A stretch of 64,000 nucleotides of DNA from Halioglobus sp. Lineage in GTDB: Bacteria > Pseudomonadota > Gammaproteobacteria > Pseudomonadales > Halieaceae. Shown here in pieces: positions 56,289 to 64,000 of this stretch; position 1 is the stretch's first letter, and each line of letters begins with the position of its first letter. The position numbers and the translations under genes are program-made. The notes beneath the pieces were generated by a model. That model was not told the origin of the DNA. It searched no databases and saw only the letters and a list, made by a program, of their open reading frames with translations. The stretch spans positions 62,001 to 126,000 of the forward strand of contig JAQWNG010000043.1 of the NCBI GenBank assembly GCA_029246385.1, written 5' to 3'.

Positions 56289-57833
56289 TTACAGCTGGAT
56301 TAATGACCGTTCGTGTAACTGAAAATTAATAATTCGAAGAGCGGCCAAGATACTGGCAAAGACCTGATTTGAATGTACTCCCCGAGTTTTCGTTTCCTGG
56401 CCATCACAATCCCAAGTAATAACACATTCCGTTAGTGCATTGGTGTGTCCGCCCTTGGGAATGCGTACCTCGTAGTCCGCCAATTTCGGTAATATGTAAT
56501 TTTTCGACGCCATGACTTCATTCATAGCGAAGATAAATGCATCAAAACCGCCGTTTCCTGAGCCGCTAGCCTCCCGTATGTCGCCATCAACATCTACTCG
56601 TATATTTACTGTTGAATTCAGGTTGAGCTCGCTGGTGACTGAGCAATGCAGTAATTTGATGTGGTGATAATTTTTGCTTTCAAGCACCTCTGCGATGATA
56701 AAGGGGAGGTCATCTGTCGTAATCAGTTCCTTGGAGTCACCCAGCTTAACAATTCTCGCCAACACCCGTTTCTGATTTTCCTCGGATAGTTCAAGTCCCA
56801 GTGCTTCAAGATTTTTCGTTAGCGATGCTTTGCCGCTCATTTTGCCTAACGCATAACTGCGGGTGCGTGAGAAGCGTTCTGGGCTGAGTCGAGTTTTGTA
56901 AAGGCCGCCTTTATTGTCTCCGTCTGCATGGATGCCCGCCGTCTGAGTGAATACATCGGCCCCCACGATGGGTGCATTGGCGGGTACTCTTTTACCGGAG
57001 AAGGATTCAACCATACTACTCAGTTGTACGATATAGCTCTCATCGATTGACAGGTTGATGTCCATCTTGTCACGCAACACGACACAGATTTCGCCCAGTG
57101 ATGCGTTGCCAGCTCGCTCTCCTAGGCAATTGACCGTGCAGTGCACAGATTTCACGCCGGCTCTAACCGCCGCCATAACGTTGGCAGTTGCCAGGCCATA
57201 ATCGTTATGAGGGTGAAAATCGAACTGCTGCCTTGGATAGCGCGCTGTCATGTCGCTGAGGCTGTCGAATACATCAGTGGGCGCCATTACGCCCAAGGTA
57301 TCGGGCAGCATAAAGTGACGTATGCCGCAATCTTTTAACTGATCCATCATTTTGTACACGTAATCACGGCTGTCGAGATAGCCGTTAGACCAGTCTTCAA
57401 GATATGCGTTAACCTGTAGCCCTTTCTCCAAGGCGTAATTTACCGTTTGCAAGATTTCACTTACATGCTGATCCAGTGTCTTCCCCAACTGCTCTGTACA
57501 GTGCTTCTCACTGCCTTTGGTCAGTAGATTAATTACCTGCCCACCGGTTTGCAGGATCCAGTCTACACTCTTGGTGTGATCAACAAAGCCCAGCACTTCG
57601 ATTCTGTCGCCCAGTCCTTGTTCTTGAGCCCATTTATTGATGCTCGAGACTGCTTCCATCTCTCCTTGAGACACCCGTGCGGATGCAACTTCAATGCGGT
57701 CAACTTTGAGCTGTTTTAACAGTGCGCTGGCGAGATTCACTTTTTCCTCAGGTGAGAAGGAGACACCTTGAGTTTGCTCTCCATCGCGCAGAGTAGTATC
57801 CATTAGTTGGATATGTTGTTGTGCTTTGTTCAT
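56289..57833 (-). CDS. 2-isopropylmalate/citramalate synthase-like enzyme
   Basis: This 514-residue enzyme condenses acetyl-CoA with a 2-keto acid. It has the HMG-CoA-lyase-like barrel (MDTTLRDGEQTQGVSFSPEE split as MDTTLRDGEQT and GVSFSPEE, then FDFHPHNDYGLATANVM and HADGDNK) and a C-terminal LeuA allosteric dimerisation domain. The sequence GEQTQGVSF, EDWSNGYLDS and NGMGERAGN-like NCLGERAGN resemble Bacteroidota-type versions more than standard enterobacterial LeuA. Its 2-keto substrate is unknown. It is convergent with the dehydrogenase-like gene. Confidence 0.88.
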   Translation of the reverse strand: MNKAQQHIQLMDTTLRDGEQTQGVSFSPEEKVNLASALLKQLKVDRIEVASARVSQGEMEAVSSINKWAQEQGLGDRIEVLGFVDHTKSVDWILQTGGQVINLLTKGSEKHCTEQLGKTLDQHVSEILQTVNYALEKGLQVNAYLEDWSNGYLDSRDYVYKMMDQLKDCGIRHFMLPDTLGVMAPTDVFDSLSDMTARYPRQQFDFHPHNDYGLATANVMAAVRAGVKSVHCTVNCLGERAGNASLGEICVVLRDKMDINLSIDESYIVQLSSMVESFSGKRVPANAPIVGADVFTQTAGIHADGDNKGGLYKTRLSPERFSRTRSYALGKMSGKASLTKNLEALGLELSEENQKRVLARIVKLGDSKELITTDDLPFIIAEVLESKNYHHIKLLHCSVTSELNLNSTVNIRVDVDGDIREASGSGNGGFDAFIFAMNEVMASKNYILPKLADYEVRIPKGGHTNALTECVITWDCDGQETKTRGVHSNQVFASILAALRIINFQLHERSLIQL

Positions 57834-57935
57834 ATGGTTTCCGTTAAAAACTGCACTCTGTTAGCATGGCGTCAAGCTAAATAGGAAGTATGTCTTGATT
57901 AGTTGCGCTTGTACAATCGAGATCTTGTTAATCTG

Positions 57936-58916
57936 CTAGGCTGCACAGCTCTTCGCGCCAACAGAGTCGAGGCTCTGTTGCAAAATAGGCCGAATGTCTT
58001 CAGGTGCGCGTAACCGTTTGATCTGCTCGAATAAAAGTGCGGCCTGAGGAAAGTAGCCACGCAGGTAAACCAACCATTGTTTGAGGGGGTTACCTGCATT
58101 GCGGGCGTCATAGTGCAGTAGGTTCAGCTCAAAAAAATTCGCCAATAGTGGTGTGATGTCTGACCAGTGTAGAGATTCTCCGGTCTCGCCGCAGACAGCT
58201 GCCGTTGCAATCAATCTCGGCAGGTCTGGGCGGCACAGGACACCTCGCCCCAGCATCAATGACTCACAGCCGGTGACAGCGAGACAGCGCAGGGCATCGT
58301 CGACGCTCCAAATATCCCCATTAGCAATGATTGGCAGCGACACTAGCTCTCTAGCCTCGGCAATGGCGTCCCAGCAGACCGGTGGACGATAGCCTTGTTT
58401 TTTGGTTCGAGCATGCACCGTTAGCTCGTTTGCGCCGGATGCTTCTATGCCCGCCACAATATCCAGAAATAGTGCTTTGTCTTCATACCCGAGTCGCGTT
58501 TTCACTGTGACTGGAATATGTGCAGGTACAGCCGCCCTGGCTGCTGCGGCAATAGCGTGCACACGCTGAGGCTCACGTAAAAGAATGGCTCCGCCATTAG
58601 AGCGGTTCACCGTTTTAGCAGGACATCCAAAATTGAGGTCAATCCCGAGAGCACCCAACTCTGCCGCTCGCGCTGCATTTTCTGCTACAACGGTTGCCTG
58701 GCCGCCCAGCAGTTGTAGGTAAACCGGAACACCGCCAGCAGTGATCCCGCCCACATGCAGTTCGGGACAGAGGCGGTGAAAGACGCGCGGCGGTAATAGA
58801 CGATCGGTGACCCGCACAAACTCTGTAACGCAGCGGTCTAGACCGCCCAGCGAAGCGAGTAGCTGGCGCATAGTGTGGTCGATAACACCTTCCATAGGTG
58901 CAAGCATTAGACGCAT
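57936..58916 (-). CDS. dusC: tRNA-dihydrouridine synthase C
   Basis: This 326-residue flavoenzyme reduces uridine in tRNA to dihydrouridine with NADPH. The barrel start LAPMEGVIDHTMRQLL, the catalytic-cysteine region LNFGCPAKTVNRSNGG, the VKTRLGYEDK segment and HARTKKQGY fit the DusC subgroup, which modifies U16. The start GTG/ATG agrees with E. coli DusC apart from a slightly longer C-terminus. Upstream lies a gene-free, dyad-rich region that may contain its promoter. Confidence 0.93.
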   Translation of the reverse strand: MRLMLAPMEGVIDHTMRQLLASLGGLDRCVTEFVRVTDRLLPPRVFHRLCPELHVGGITAGGVPVYLQLLGGQATVVAENAARAAELGALGIDLNFGCPAKTVNRSNGGAILLREPQRVHAIAAAARAAVPAHIPVTVKTRLGYEDKALFLDIVAGIEASGANELTVHARTKKQGYRPPVCWDAIAEARELVSLPIIANGDIWSVDDALRCLAVTGCESLMLGRGVLCRPDLPRLIATAAVCGETGESLHWSDITPLLANFFELNLLHYDARNAGNPLKQWLVYLRGYFPQAALLFEQIKRLRAPEDIRPILQQSLDSVGAKSCAA

Positions 58917-59299
58917 AAAAAAACTATATTCATGTGCACTATTAACAGTAGTAAAAATTTATTCATCTCTGAAGGTTTCACGTTACGCTAAACAAGCGGC
59001 GAACGCGGGTTGTTCAGAATGTTAAGTCAGTGATTGGGGGCCGCAACCCCGCTGCACTAGGTCTAGTGTAGTTGAACCCGTCGACGGGACGCCAATGATT
59101 TCGAGCCTAGTGACAATATTGGTATCTACAGTCTGCTGTCTAGTCTGTTACATGTTCTGTTAGTTGTTTCGCACTGGATGCGTGCTGGTCGCGTTGGCGT
59201 GCACTGCGCACGGATGACAAAAACGTCATGCATATTTCTCGACTTATTGATTGAATTACAGCACTTTTGAAGGTGCTCGCGGACCCTATGGATGCAATG
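58917..59299. repeat. Gene-free stretch with many inverted repeats
   Basis: No gene is visible in these 383 bases, but perfect inverted repeats are unusually dense: CACTAG-GT-CTAGTG at about 59055-59068, the palindrome CCCGTCGACGGG at about 59077-59088, CGTGC-actgc-GCACG at about 59198-59212, ATGAC-aaaaac-GTCAT at about 59214-59229, and AGCAC-tttttgaag-like-GTGCT at about 59260-59277. Each could be a terminator, operator or folded RNA element. A small RNA between the luciferase-like and dusC genes is possible. Confidence 0.4.
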
Positions 59300-60352
59300 T
59301 CACAGCTGGCGGTAGGCCGCCACAATAGGTGCGAATTCCTCGGGAGTGGATCCATGAATCACCACGCCATCGGACCCTACATGCAATTGGTTTTTCCACG
59401 CTTGGGCACATTCTTCTGCACTGCCTAGCGCAGCGGGCAGCCACTCTTGAGGAATTAACTCGCTGATCTGTTCTAACTGCTCTAATGTGGCGACGCTATC
59501 AATGCCACCTGCCATAGAGGACACCACTGAATCTGCCCTAAAGGCCACTAGTACTTCCGGATCCCACTCATTGAGCTCAATCAACATCTCTGCATAACCC
59601 GGCGCCTGCATATAGGTAGCCATACGCGCGACTAATTTGCGCAAATAGCCTTCACGGCCAAGGTCAACGCCGGTCGCCAAGACGGAGTGCAATTTAATGT
59701 CTTCAGAGTTGCGTCCTGCGCGTTCTGCCCCTTCCTCAATAAATGACTTGGCGCGACGCAAACCATGATCAGTAACAAAGGTGTGCAGATGCACACCGTC
59801 AAAGTGCTGTCCAGCAAAGCGTAAGCTTTTGGGTCCAAACCCGACAAAATGCAGCGGGATATCTGCTGCCATCCAATCTCCCATGCTCAGATAAGGCAAA
59901 TTGCCCATTTCACCATCGTGGCCGATGATTTTCTCACCCTGCCAAAGGCTGCGCAGTAACTGTATGCCCTCTGCCATTTGGGCATTACTTACGGAGTTCA
60001 GGCCCATCAGTTGATTGCGTATAGCAATCCCGCGGGCCAACCCTAACTCAAAACGGCCACCCGACATGTAGTGCAGAGTGCTGCACATCGTTGCGAGCAC
60101 CATCGGGTGACGGGTGTGAAGATTAGTGCCGCCTGTGGCGACATGAATAGAGTTGGTTGCCGCCAGCGCTGCGGAGCAAATCACGCCAGCATCTTTAACG
60201 TCGAATCGCTCTGATACCCAAACTTTACCCAGCCCCAGCGCTTCTGCCTGCCTTGCTTCTGCAATTGCATCGGCCGGCGTAGTAGTATGGCCAGGTAGTA
60301 AATAGCAGCTTAACTCTGGAAATTCTGCATTGCTTGTCATAGTCATTCTCAA
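59300..60352 (-). CDS. Luciferase-like (LLM class) flavin/F420-dependent oxidoreductase
   Basis: This 350-residue protein has the bacterial-luciferase TIM barrel: the N-terminal segment with ATTDA-like TTPADAIAEARQAEALGLGKVWVSERFDVKDAG (cited as LGLGKVWVSERFDV), the ATGGTNLHTRHPMVLATMCSTLHYMSGGRFELGLARG stretch (key pieces SGGRFELGLARG) and a conserved FVGFGPKSLRF. Members use FMN or F420 to oxidise small organic molecules. No reductase partner is beside it. The start could be any of the ATGs at 60352, 60346 or 60340. Confidence 0.88.
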   Translation of the reverse strand: MRMTMTSNAEFPELSCYLLPGHTTTPADAIAEARQAEALGLGKVWVSERFDVKDAGVICSAALAATNSIHVATGGTNLHTRHPMVLATMCSTLHYMSGGRFELGLARGIAIRNQLMGLNSVSNAQMAEGIQLLRSLWQGEKIIGHDGEMGNLPYLSMGDWMAADIPLHFVGFGPKSLRFAGQHFDGVHLHTFVTDHGLRRAKSFIEEGAERAGRNSEDIKLHSVLATGVDLGREGYLRKLVARMATYMQAPGYAEMLIELNEWDPEVLVAFRADSVVSSMAGGIDSVATLEQLEQISELIPQEWLPAALGSAEECAQAWKNQLHVGSDGVVIHGSTPEEFAPIVAAYRQL

Positions 60353-60473
60353 GTCGGTAAGTTTAAGTAATCAGGGAAAATGTAACAGACAACATTTCCG
60401 CATAGCCAAACATCTGTTGCTTCTTTTGATCCTGATCGCGCAAGTATTGGCTGAACTGTCTTTTAGTGCAATT

Positions 60474-61733
60474 CTAAAACCCATAGCGACGATTATACTC
60501 TTGGAATAAGGGTTTGTGTTCCTGCCGACTTAAGTTGAAGTCCTTCAGGCTATACTGATGCGTACCGTGTTTATCTCTAGGCTTACTGTCAAGATAGTGC
60601 TGCATGGCATGTCGTGCTTCCGCATTGAAATCAAACCCGAAGTGTTGATAGATTTTTTCAATAATGGCGAGGGGTTCAGTAATGATATCGCTAAACTGAA
60701 CATCGAAAAATCGACTGTCCCGATCTGGCATAGCGTCTCGTTGTGCCATACCTTGTTTTAATATGGCAGAGAAAAATAACACCTCGTTAGTGGCAATTTC
60801 TTCAGGGTCAATGTCATCGCTAAAGGCGCCATGTAGGGTGCAAGACAAGCTAGAAATAGAGCCCATCACATCCATTGGGTCGCGGTGGGTTTGAATGATT
60901 GCTGCATCAGGATATTGTCTAACAATCGCATCGATATAGGCCAGATGCGGCGGAGTCTTCAGCACCCAGCGCTGTTTCTTGTAATCCACTTGCAAGTGCT
61001 GAAGAAACTTATAGTGCCAAGCATAGGCCTGCACCATATCCTGATTGCGCATCCACTCACGGTATTCGGGAATAAAAAAAGTGGCCCCGTACTGATCAGA
61101 CATAAAGTGCGATGCAAGAATGGCTACGCATTCCTGCGGTAATTGTGAGCCAATTTCATGGATAGCCTTAAATCCGGGCGCGAGTATTTCTGTCTTTTGT
61201 AAGACATCCTCTACTGCAGTAATACGTGGATCGGTTAAAAAGGTATCCGGATGCGCTGGCGGCATGGGCTGAGAAACCTCCCAACTCACCGGCGAGCGAT
61301 GTGCCGGGTCCTGTGCAAGCAATTCGTAAAGGATGGTGGTTCCTGTTCGGGGCAGGCCCAGTACAAACAAGGGACGTTGAATCTTTTGTTGCGCAACTTC
61401 TGGCCGCTGTTTTCTATAATCGGTCAATTGTAGGCGAATCTTCAAATTATCAATCAACATTTCTTGCGCAGCTATACGGCCTATCTGGGACAACTTGGCC
61501 TCTTGGTCCAAGGATCGACACAGTCTGTAAAGGCCAGGCAGGAAACTCTCGTCACCAAAATCGTGAAGTCCGGTTTGCTTTTTAGCCTTAGATAATAAAA
61601 GTTGCGGTGATAATGATGGCACAGAGATGCCGATAGGTCGCAGTCCACGCCCCAAACGATTAATTAACTTGATTGCGAATGGCTGCTGGGCCGACGGATG
61701 TCGCATACTGTGATTTGTTGAGTTCTTCTCCAT
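60474..61733 (-). CDS. Sulfotransferase family protein
   Basis: This 419-residue protein carries the PAPS loop GLPRTGTTILYELLAQD (about residues 125-141), the KTPPHLAYID segment and THRDPMDVMGS, the 3'-phosphate binding region. It is a paralogue of the gene at 18872-20155, with the same domain length and start region (LHDFGDESFLPGL), but here without a metallo-beta-lactamase partner. The C-terminal DKHGTHQYSL resembles the DGRVIYNLQDDF end of the other. Substrate unknown, probably a sterol, fatty alcohol or phenol. Confidence 0.9.
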   Translation of the reverse strand: MEKNSTNHSMRHPSAQQPFAIKLINRLGRGLRPIGISVPSLSPQLLLSKAKKQTGLHDFGDESFLPGLYRLCRSLDQEAKLSQIGRIAAQEMLIDNLKIRLQLTDYRKQRPEVAQQKIQRPLFVLGLPRTGTTILYELLAQDPAHRSPVSWEVSQPMPPAHPDTFLTDPRITAVEDVLQKTEILAPGFKAIHEIGSQLPQECVAILASHFMSDQYGATFFIPEYREWMRNQDMVQAYAWHYKFLQHLQVDYKKQRWVLKTPPHLAYIDAIVRQYPDAAIIQTHRDPMDVMGSISSLSCTLHGAFSDDIDPEEIATNEVLFFSAILKQGMAQRDAMPDRDSRFFDVQFSDIITEPLAIIEKIYQHFGFDFNAEARHAMQHYLDSKPRDKHGTHQYSLKDFNLSRQEHKPLFQEYNRRYGF

Positions 61734-61851
61734 TATGTAACCCTTGATGAGAAAACAGGTGTTGTAATTGCCGCTATGCAGCTAAAGACGCCTCTGGCCT
61801 GGTGGCATACCAAGTCAAGTGGTCTAAGCCTGCGTCGAACACTGTAGCCGG

Positions 61852-62385
61852 TTAACGTAGGCCCCATTTGAACAGTCGAAAGAATGCGTAGGACGGATCT
61901 TCTATGCCCGGTTGACCAATGTGTGATCCCTCTATCATAGGATGATCAAGACGCACAGTGGAAGGGCTGTTCAACGTTGCCCAGTCTGCTAAAACGGCCC
62001 GGTGACTGAATTTCCAGACATCTTCACGCTTCTCATAACGGTCTAAGTAGCGGCCGCCTATCATGAGGTCTACGGGTTGATCGTCGGTTTGTACCTGATG
62101 AAACGCCAAAATATAGATTTCACCTTCGCCGTAGTTTCCGTCTAGCGCGATATTTACGGTGGTGATGTTGTGATGCAGAATCATCATCGACGCCTGTATA
62201 TCCGGCAACCTGTCGATGAATTCCATCGCTAGACCTTTGAAGAAAGTGCCATGATCATCGATAGCGTCGTCATGATAAAGCTCGCGCATTTTTTCATGGT
62301 CGTGTCGGTCGGCAGCGTTGCAGTAGCTGTGGACAAGCTCTGTAATCTCCTGCTTGTCCAGAAAAGCTTGTAGTCTTGGATCCAT
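61852..62385 (-). CDS. SnoaL-like / nuclear transport factor 2 fold protein
   Basis: This 177-residue protein has the NTF2-like fold: the N-terminal KQEITELVHSYCNAADRHDHEKMRELYHDDAIDDHGTFFKG region (KMRELYHDDAIDDHG), the central MMILHHNITTVNIALDGNYGEGEIY strand, and a basic end. It belongs to the SnoaL/BaiE-like group often found with steroid or aromatic pathways. It is the last gene of a minus-strand run; it shares one base with the pdxJ stop/start junction at 62385, so translation is coupled. Confidence 0.85.
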   Translation of the reverse strand: MDPRLQAFLDKQEITELVHSYCNAADRHDHEKMRELYHDDAIDDHGTFFKGLAMEFIDRLPDIQASMMILHHNITTVNIALDGNYGEGEIYILAFHQVQTDDQPVDLMIGGRYLDRYEKREDVWKFSHRAVLADWATLNSPSTVRLDHPMIEGSHIGQPGIEDPSYAFFRLFKWGLR

Positions 62386-63149
62386 TAGCCTGTTCTTAGT
62401 GCCCGCCGATAAGCGGTCACAGCATTAGCCAGGCCCATTCGAATAGCATCGACGGTGAGGTGGTGCCCGATTGAAACTTCTTTCAATCCCACTATGGTTG
62501 CGAAGCGTGGCAAGTTGTTGAGGTCTAGATCATGCCCCGCGTTCAGTCCCAGGTTTTCTTCTGCCGCCACTTCAGCCGCCTGCAAAAATTGCTGGAATAT
62601 ATACTCGAGATCGTCGCTCTCTCTAAACGCGCGGGCATAGGTTTCAGTATAGAGTTCAATACGGTCTGTACCTGTCTGTGCCGCTAGGCGAATCTGCTCA
62701 GGATCTGGATCCATGAATAGACTGGTGCGGATGCCTAAGGATTGCAGTTCCTCAACGACTTGCGCAATGCGCTCTCCATCCTGTTTCAGGTCAAAGCCAT
62801 GGTCTGAGGTGAGCTGACTATCACCGTCGGGCACAAGGGTGCATTGAGTCGGGCGAATCTCTTTCACTAGCGCCATGAAACCTGGATAGTCGCCTATATC
62901 TGAACGCTCATTTTTGCGCGGGCCCGTCATCGGGTTCCCTTCGATATTAAACTCAACCTGCAGCATCGAGGCGAGGTCAAAGCAGTCTGTGACACGAATA
63001 TGCCGCTGGTCCGGGCGAGGGTGCACTGTGATCCCATTGGCCCCTGCATCGATACACATCTGAGCATGCTGAGGAATACTCGGGTTGGTGGTATCGCGTG
63101 AGTTGCGGATCAGGGCAATTTTGTTGAGATTGACACTGAGTAGGATCAT
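62385..63149 (-). CDS. pdxJ: Pyridoxine 5'-phosphate synthase
   Basis: This 254-residue enzyme makes pyridoxine 5'-phosphate from 1-deoxyxylulose 5-phosphate and 3-amino-1-hydroxyacetone 1-phosphate. The TIM barrel shows LSVNLNKIALIRNSRDT, GITVHPRPDQRHIR, EFNIEGNPMTG, CTLVPDGDSQLTSDHGFD and GHHLTVDAIRMG near the end. The GITVHPRPDxRHIR form differs from the HLREDRRHI seen in most gammaproteobacteria and recalls Bacteroidota PdxJ. It is not in the usual rnc-era-recO-pdxJ neighbourhood. Its start touches the cyclophilin stop and its stop touches the SnoaL gene. Confidence 0.9.
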   Translation of the reverse strand: MILLSVNLNKIALIRNSRDTTNPSIPQHAQMCIDAGANGITVHPRPDQRHIRVTDCFDLASMLQVEFNIEGNPMTGPRKNERSDIGDYPGFMALVKEIRPTQCTLVPDGDSQLTSDHGFDLKQDGERIAQVVEELQSLGIRTSLFMDPDPEQIRLAAQTGTDRIELYTETYARAFRESDDLEYIFQQFLQAAEVAAEENLGLNAGHDLDLNNLPRFATIVGLKEVSIGHHLTVDAIRMGLANAVTAYRRALRTG

Positions 63150-63724
63150 CAGGGCTGCTGTCGCACGACTTCTTCGATCAGAATCACCTGTTGGGGTACG
63201 TCGCTCATGCCGCTTACTTTGGCGGTGTCTACTGTGGCAATGTAGTCCACAATATCCATGCCTTGACGAACCTCGCCAAAAACAGCGTAGCCCTCGCGGC
63301 CTGGAGCCCAGTCTAAATTCAGGTTTGAGCGTTGGTTGATATAAAACTGGGACGTCGCCGAATCAGGATTACTAGTGCGTGCCATGGCGAGGGTGCCCCG
63401 CGTATTATGCAGTCGATTCTTCGATTCATTGATAATAGGATCGGAATTTTTTTTCTCTGTCATGTCGGGCAGAAAGCCTCCGCCCTGTATCATAAAGTTG
63501 GAAATGACTCGGTGAAAAATCGTGCCATTATAGAAACCGCTATCTACATAGCTTAGAAAGTTTGCAACGGTGATGGGAGCCTTATCGGCAAAAAGCTCCA
63601 CTGTAATATCTCCTTCGCTGGTTTTGATAGTAACAAAAGGATTAGATGACGCGGTCTCGCCCGCGAGGGTAATAGACGACAACATTAAAGACGCACACAA
63701 TAACACTAATTTTAACATAATCAT
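63149..63724 (-). CDS. Peptidyl-prolyl cis-trans isomerase, cyclophilin type, exported
   Basis: This 191-residue protein has a signal peptide (about residues 1-22) and the cyclophilin fold: TSEGDITVELFADKAPITVANFLSYVDSGFYNGTIFHRVISNFMIQGGGF (key residues FHRV and IQGGG), then ARTSNPDSATSQFYIN and GYAVFGEVRQGMDIVD. It should help fold proline-containing proteins in the periplasm. It precedes pdxJ in the same minus-strand run and touches it by one base, and it lies 24 bases downstream of the YgiM-like gene. Confidence 0.92.
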   Translation of the reverse strand: MIMLKLVLLCASLMLSSITLAGETASSNPFVTIKTSEGDITVELFADKAPITVANFLSYVDSGFYNGTIFHRVISNFMIQGGGFLPDMTEKKNSDPIINESKNRLHNTRGTLAMARTSNPDSATSQFYINQRSNLNLDWAPGREGYAVFGEVRQGMDIVDYIATVDTAKVSGMSDVPQQVILIEEVVRQQP

Positions 63725-63745
63725 TTCCTCGTATACTGCGAATTT

Positions 63746-63763
63746 TTCTAGGCCCAGCTAGAA
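63746..63763. terminator. Inverted repeat at the end of the YgiM-like gene
   Basis: TTCTAG-gcccag-CTAGAA is a perfect six-base-pair hairpin that overlaps the stop codon (63748-63750) of the YgiM-like gene and is followed on the plus strand by TTTTT. On the minus strand it stands between this gene and the cyclophilin gene. It could partly terminate the minus-strand transcript. Confidence 0.3.
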
Positions 63764-64000
63764 TTTTTGCGCCGCTTGGGTATTAGACGGGGCGCCACTA
63801 AGGCAATTATAACGCCAAGCAATACTGCCATAGCGCCGTTCATAAAATCTTCACTTTCTAACTTGTCTTGCAGTCGCAGACGCTCGGCTTCAAGCATTTC
63901 TACCTCGGAGCGTAAGTTTTCTGACTCCTCAACCAGTCTGCGATTGTCCTTGTCCAACTGCACCGACTTGCCAGAGATTTTCTTAAGCTCATGCAGTTCG
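63748..64000 (-). CDS. YgiM-like SH3-domain membrane protein, C-terminal part (truncated by window end)
   Basis: The frame is open to the window edge at 64000, so this is only the C-terminal part (about 83 residues) of a longer protein whose N-terminus lies outside. Visible are a coiled coil (ELHELKKIS through LEAERLRLQDKLESED) and one transmembrane helix (AMAVLLGVIIALVAPRLIP) ending in KRRKNSSWA. This matches the C-terminal layout of E. coli YgiM and TIGR04211 SH3 proteins, which begin with a signal peptide and an SH3 domain. The GTG at 63963 is an internal codon, not the start. The function is a putative envelope-linked one. Confidence 0.75.
   Translation of the reverse strand, partial: ELHELKKISGKSVQLDKDNRRLVEESENLRSEVEMLEAERLRLQDKLESEDFMNGAMAVLLGVIIALVAPRLIPKRRKNSSWA

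Overview
The window reads as chromosome of a free-living, aerobic, probably marine gammaproteobacterium. I infer the Cellvibrionales (Spongiibacteraceae or Halieaceae relatives) from two large TonB-dependent receptors, the fpr-finR pair, DbpA, RhlE, YbiT and DusC orthologues of gammaproteobacterial type, and many lipid- or steroid-type catabolic families (crotonase, FadD-like ligase, SnoaL, sulfotransferases, luciferase-like monooxygenase). This placement is a judgement from protein features, not a computed phylogeny. I see no rRNA, tRNA, CRISPR array, insertion sequence or prophage. Genes are densely packed on both strands with short gaps.

Layout. 1-2.9 kb: the tail of a beta-propeller-like gene, a crotonase and a sulfatase. 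3.1-5.1 kb: a small potassium-channel pore protein and a cardiolipin synthase. 5.2-10.1 kb: two TonB-dependent receptors in tandem. 10.1-17.5 kb: polysaccharide deacetylase, two fatty-acid-hydroxylase/sterol-desaturase paralogues, SnoaL-like and MAPEG proteins, a Calx-beta/glycerophosphodiesterase lipoprotein, an alpha/beta hydrolase, a methyltransferase-like protein and a bactofilin. 18.2-21.4 kb: a tight operon of DUF3313 lipoprotein, sulfotransferase and an alkylsulfatase-like metallo-beta-lactamase-fold protein that seems to lack metal ligands. 21.9-25 kb: dbpA, behind an unusual dyad-rich leader, and ybiT. 25-29 kb: class II aldolase, the formaldehyde-detoxification pair frmA/fghA, and finR divergent from fpr. 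30-38.3 kb: DoxX and DUF4136 proteins, rhlE, an acyl-CoA synthetase, an EEP nuclease/phosphatase with a sorbosone-dehydrogenase/cytochrome c protein, and a SYLF protein. 38.3-41.3 kb: lutABC for L-lactate oxidation, with a large inverted repeat upstream. 41.6-50.8 kb: a saccharopine-dehydrogenase-like reductase, then a peptide-uptake locus in which a proton-coupled POT transporter is divergent from a four-gene ABC importer.

50.9-54.8 kb holds what I consider the most interesting locus. Four genes each overlap the next by a few bases: a ketopantoate-reductase-like enzyme, a NeuD/PglD-like hexapeptide acyltransferase, a LicC-like sugar/choline-phosphate nucleotidyltransferase, and a TPR protein with a C-terminal Fic domain whose motif is slightly degenerate. 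The set looks like a pathway that makes an activated nucleotide-linked small molecule for transfer onto a protein by the Fic enzyme. That is a hypothesis from context.

55-58 kb: convergent isopropylmalate-dehydrogenase-like and isopropylmalate/citramalate-synthase-like genes, then dusC. 58.9-59.3 kb: a gene-free stretch packed with inverted repeats. 59.3-64 kb: luciferase-like oxidoreductase, a second sulfotransferase, and a minus-strand run of YgiM-like SH3 protein (cut by the window end), cyclophilin, pdxJ and a SnoaL-like protein. The pdxJ and isopropylmalate-synthase-like proteins carry sequence features I associate with Bacteroidota versions.
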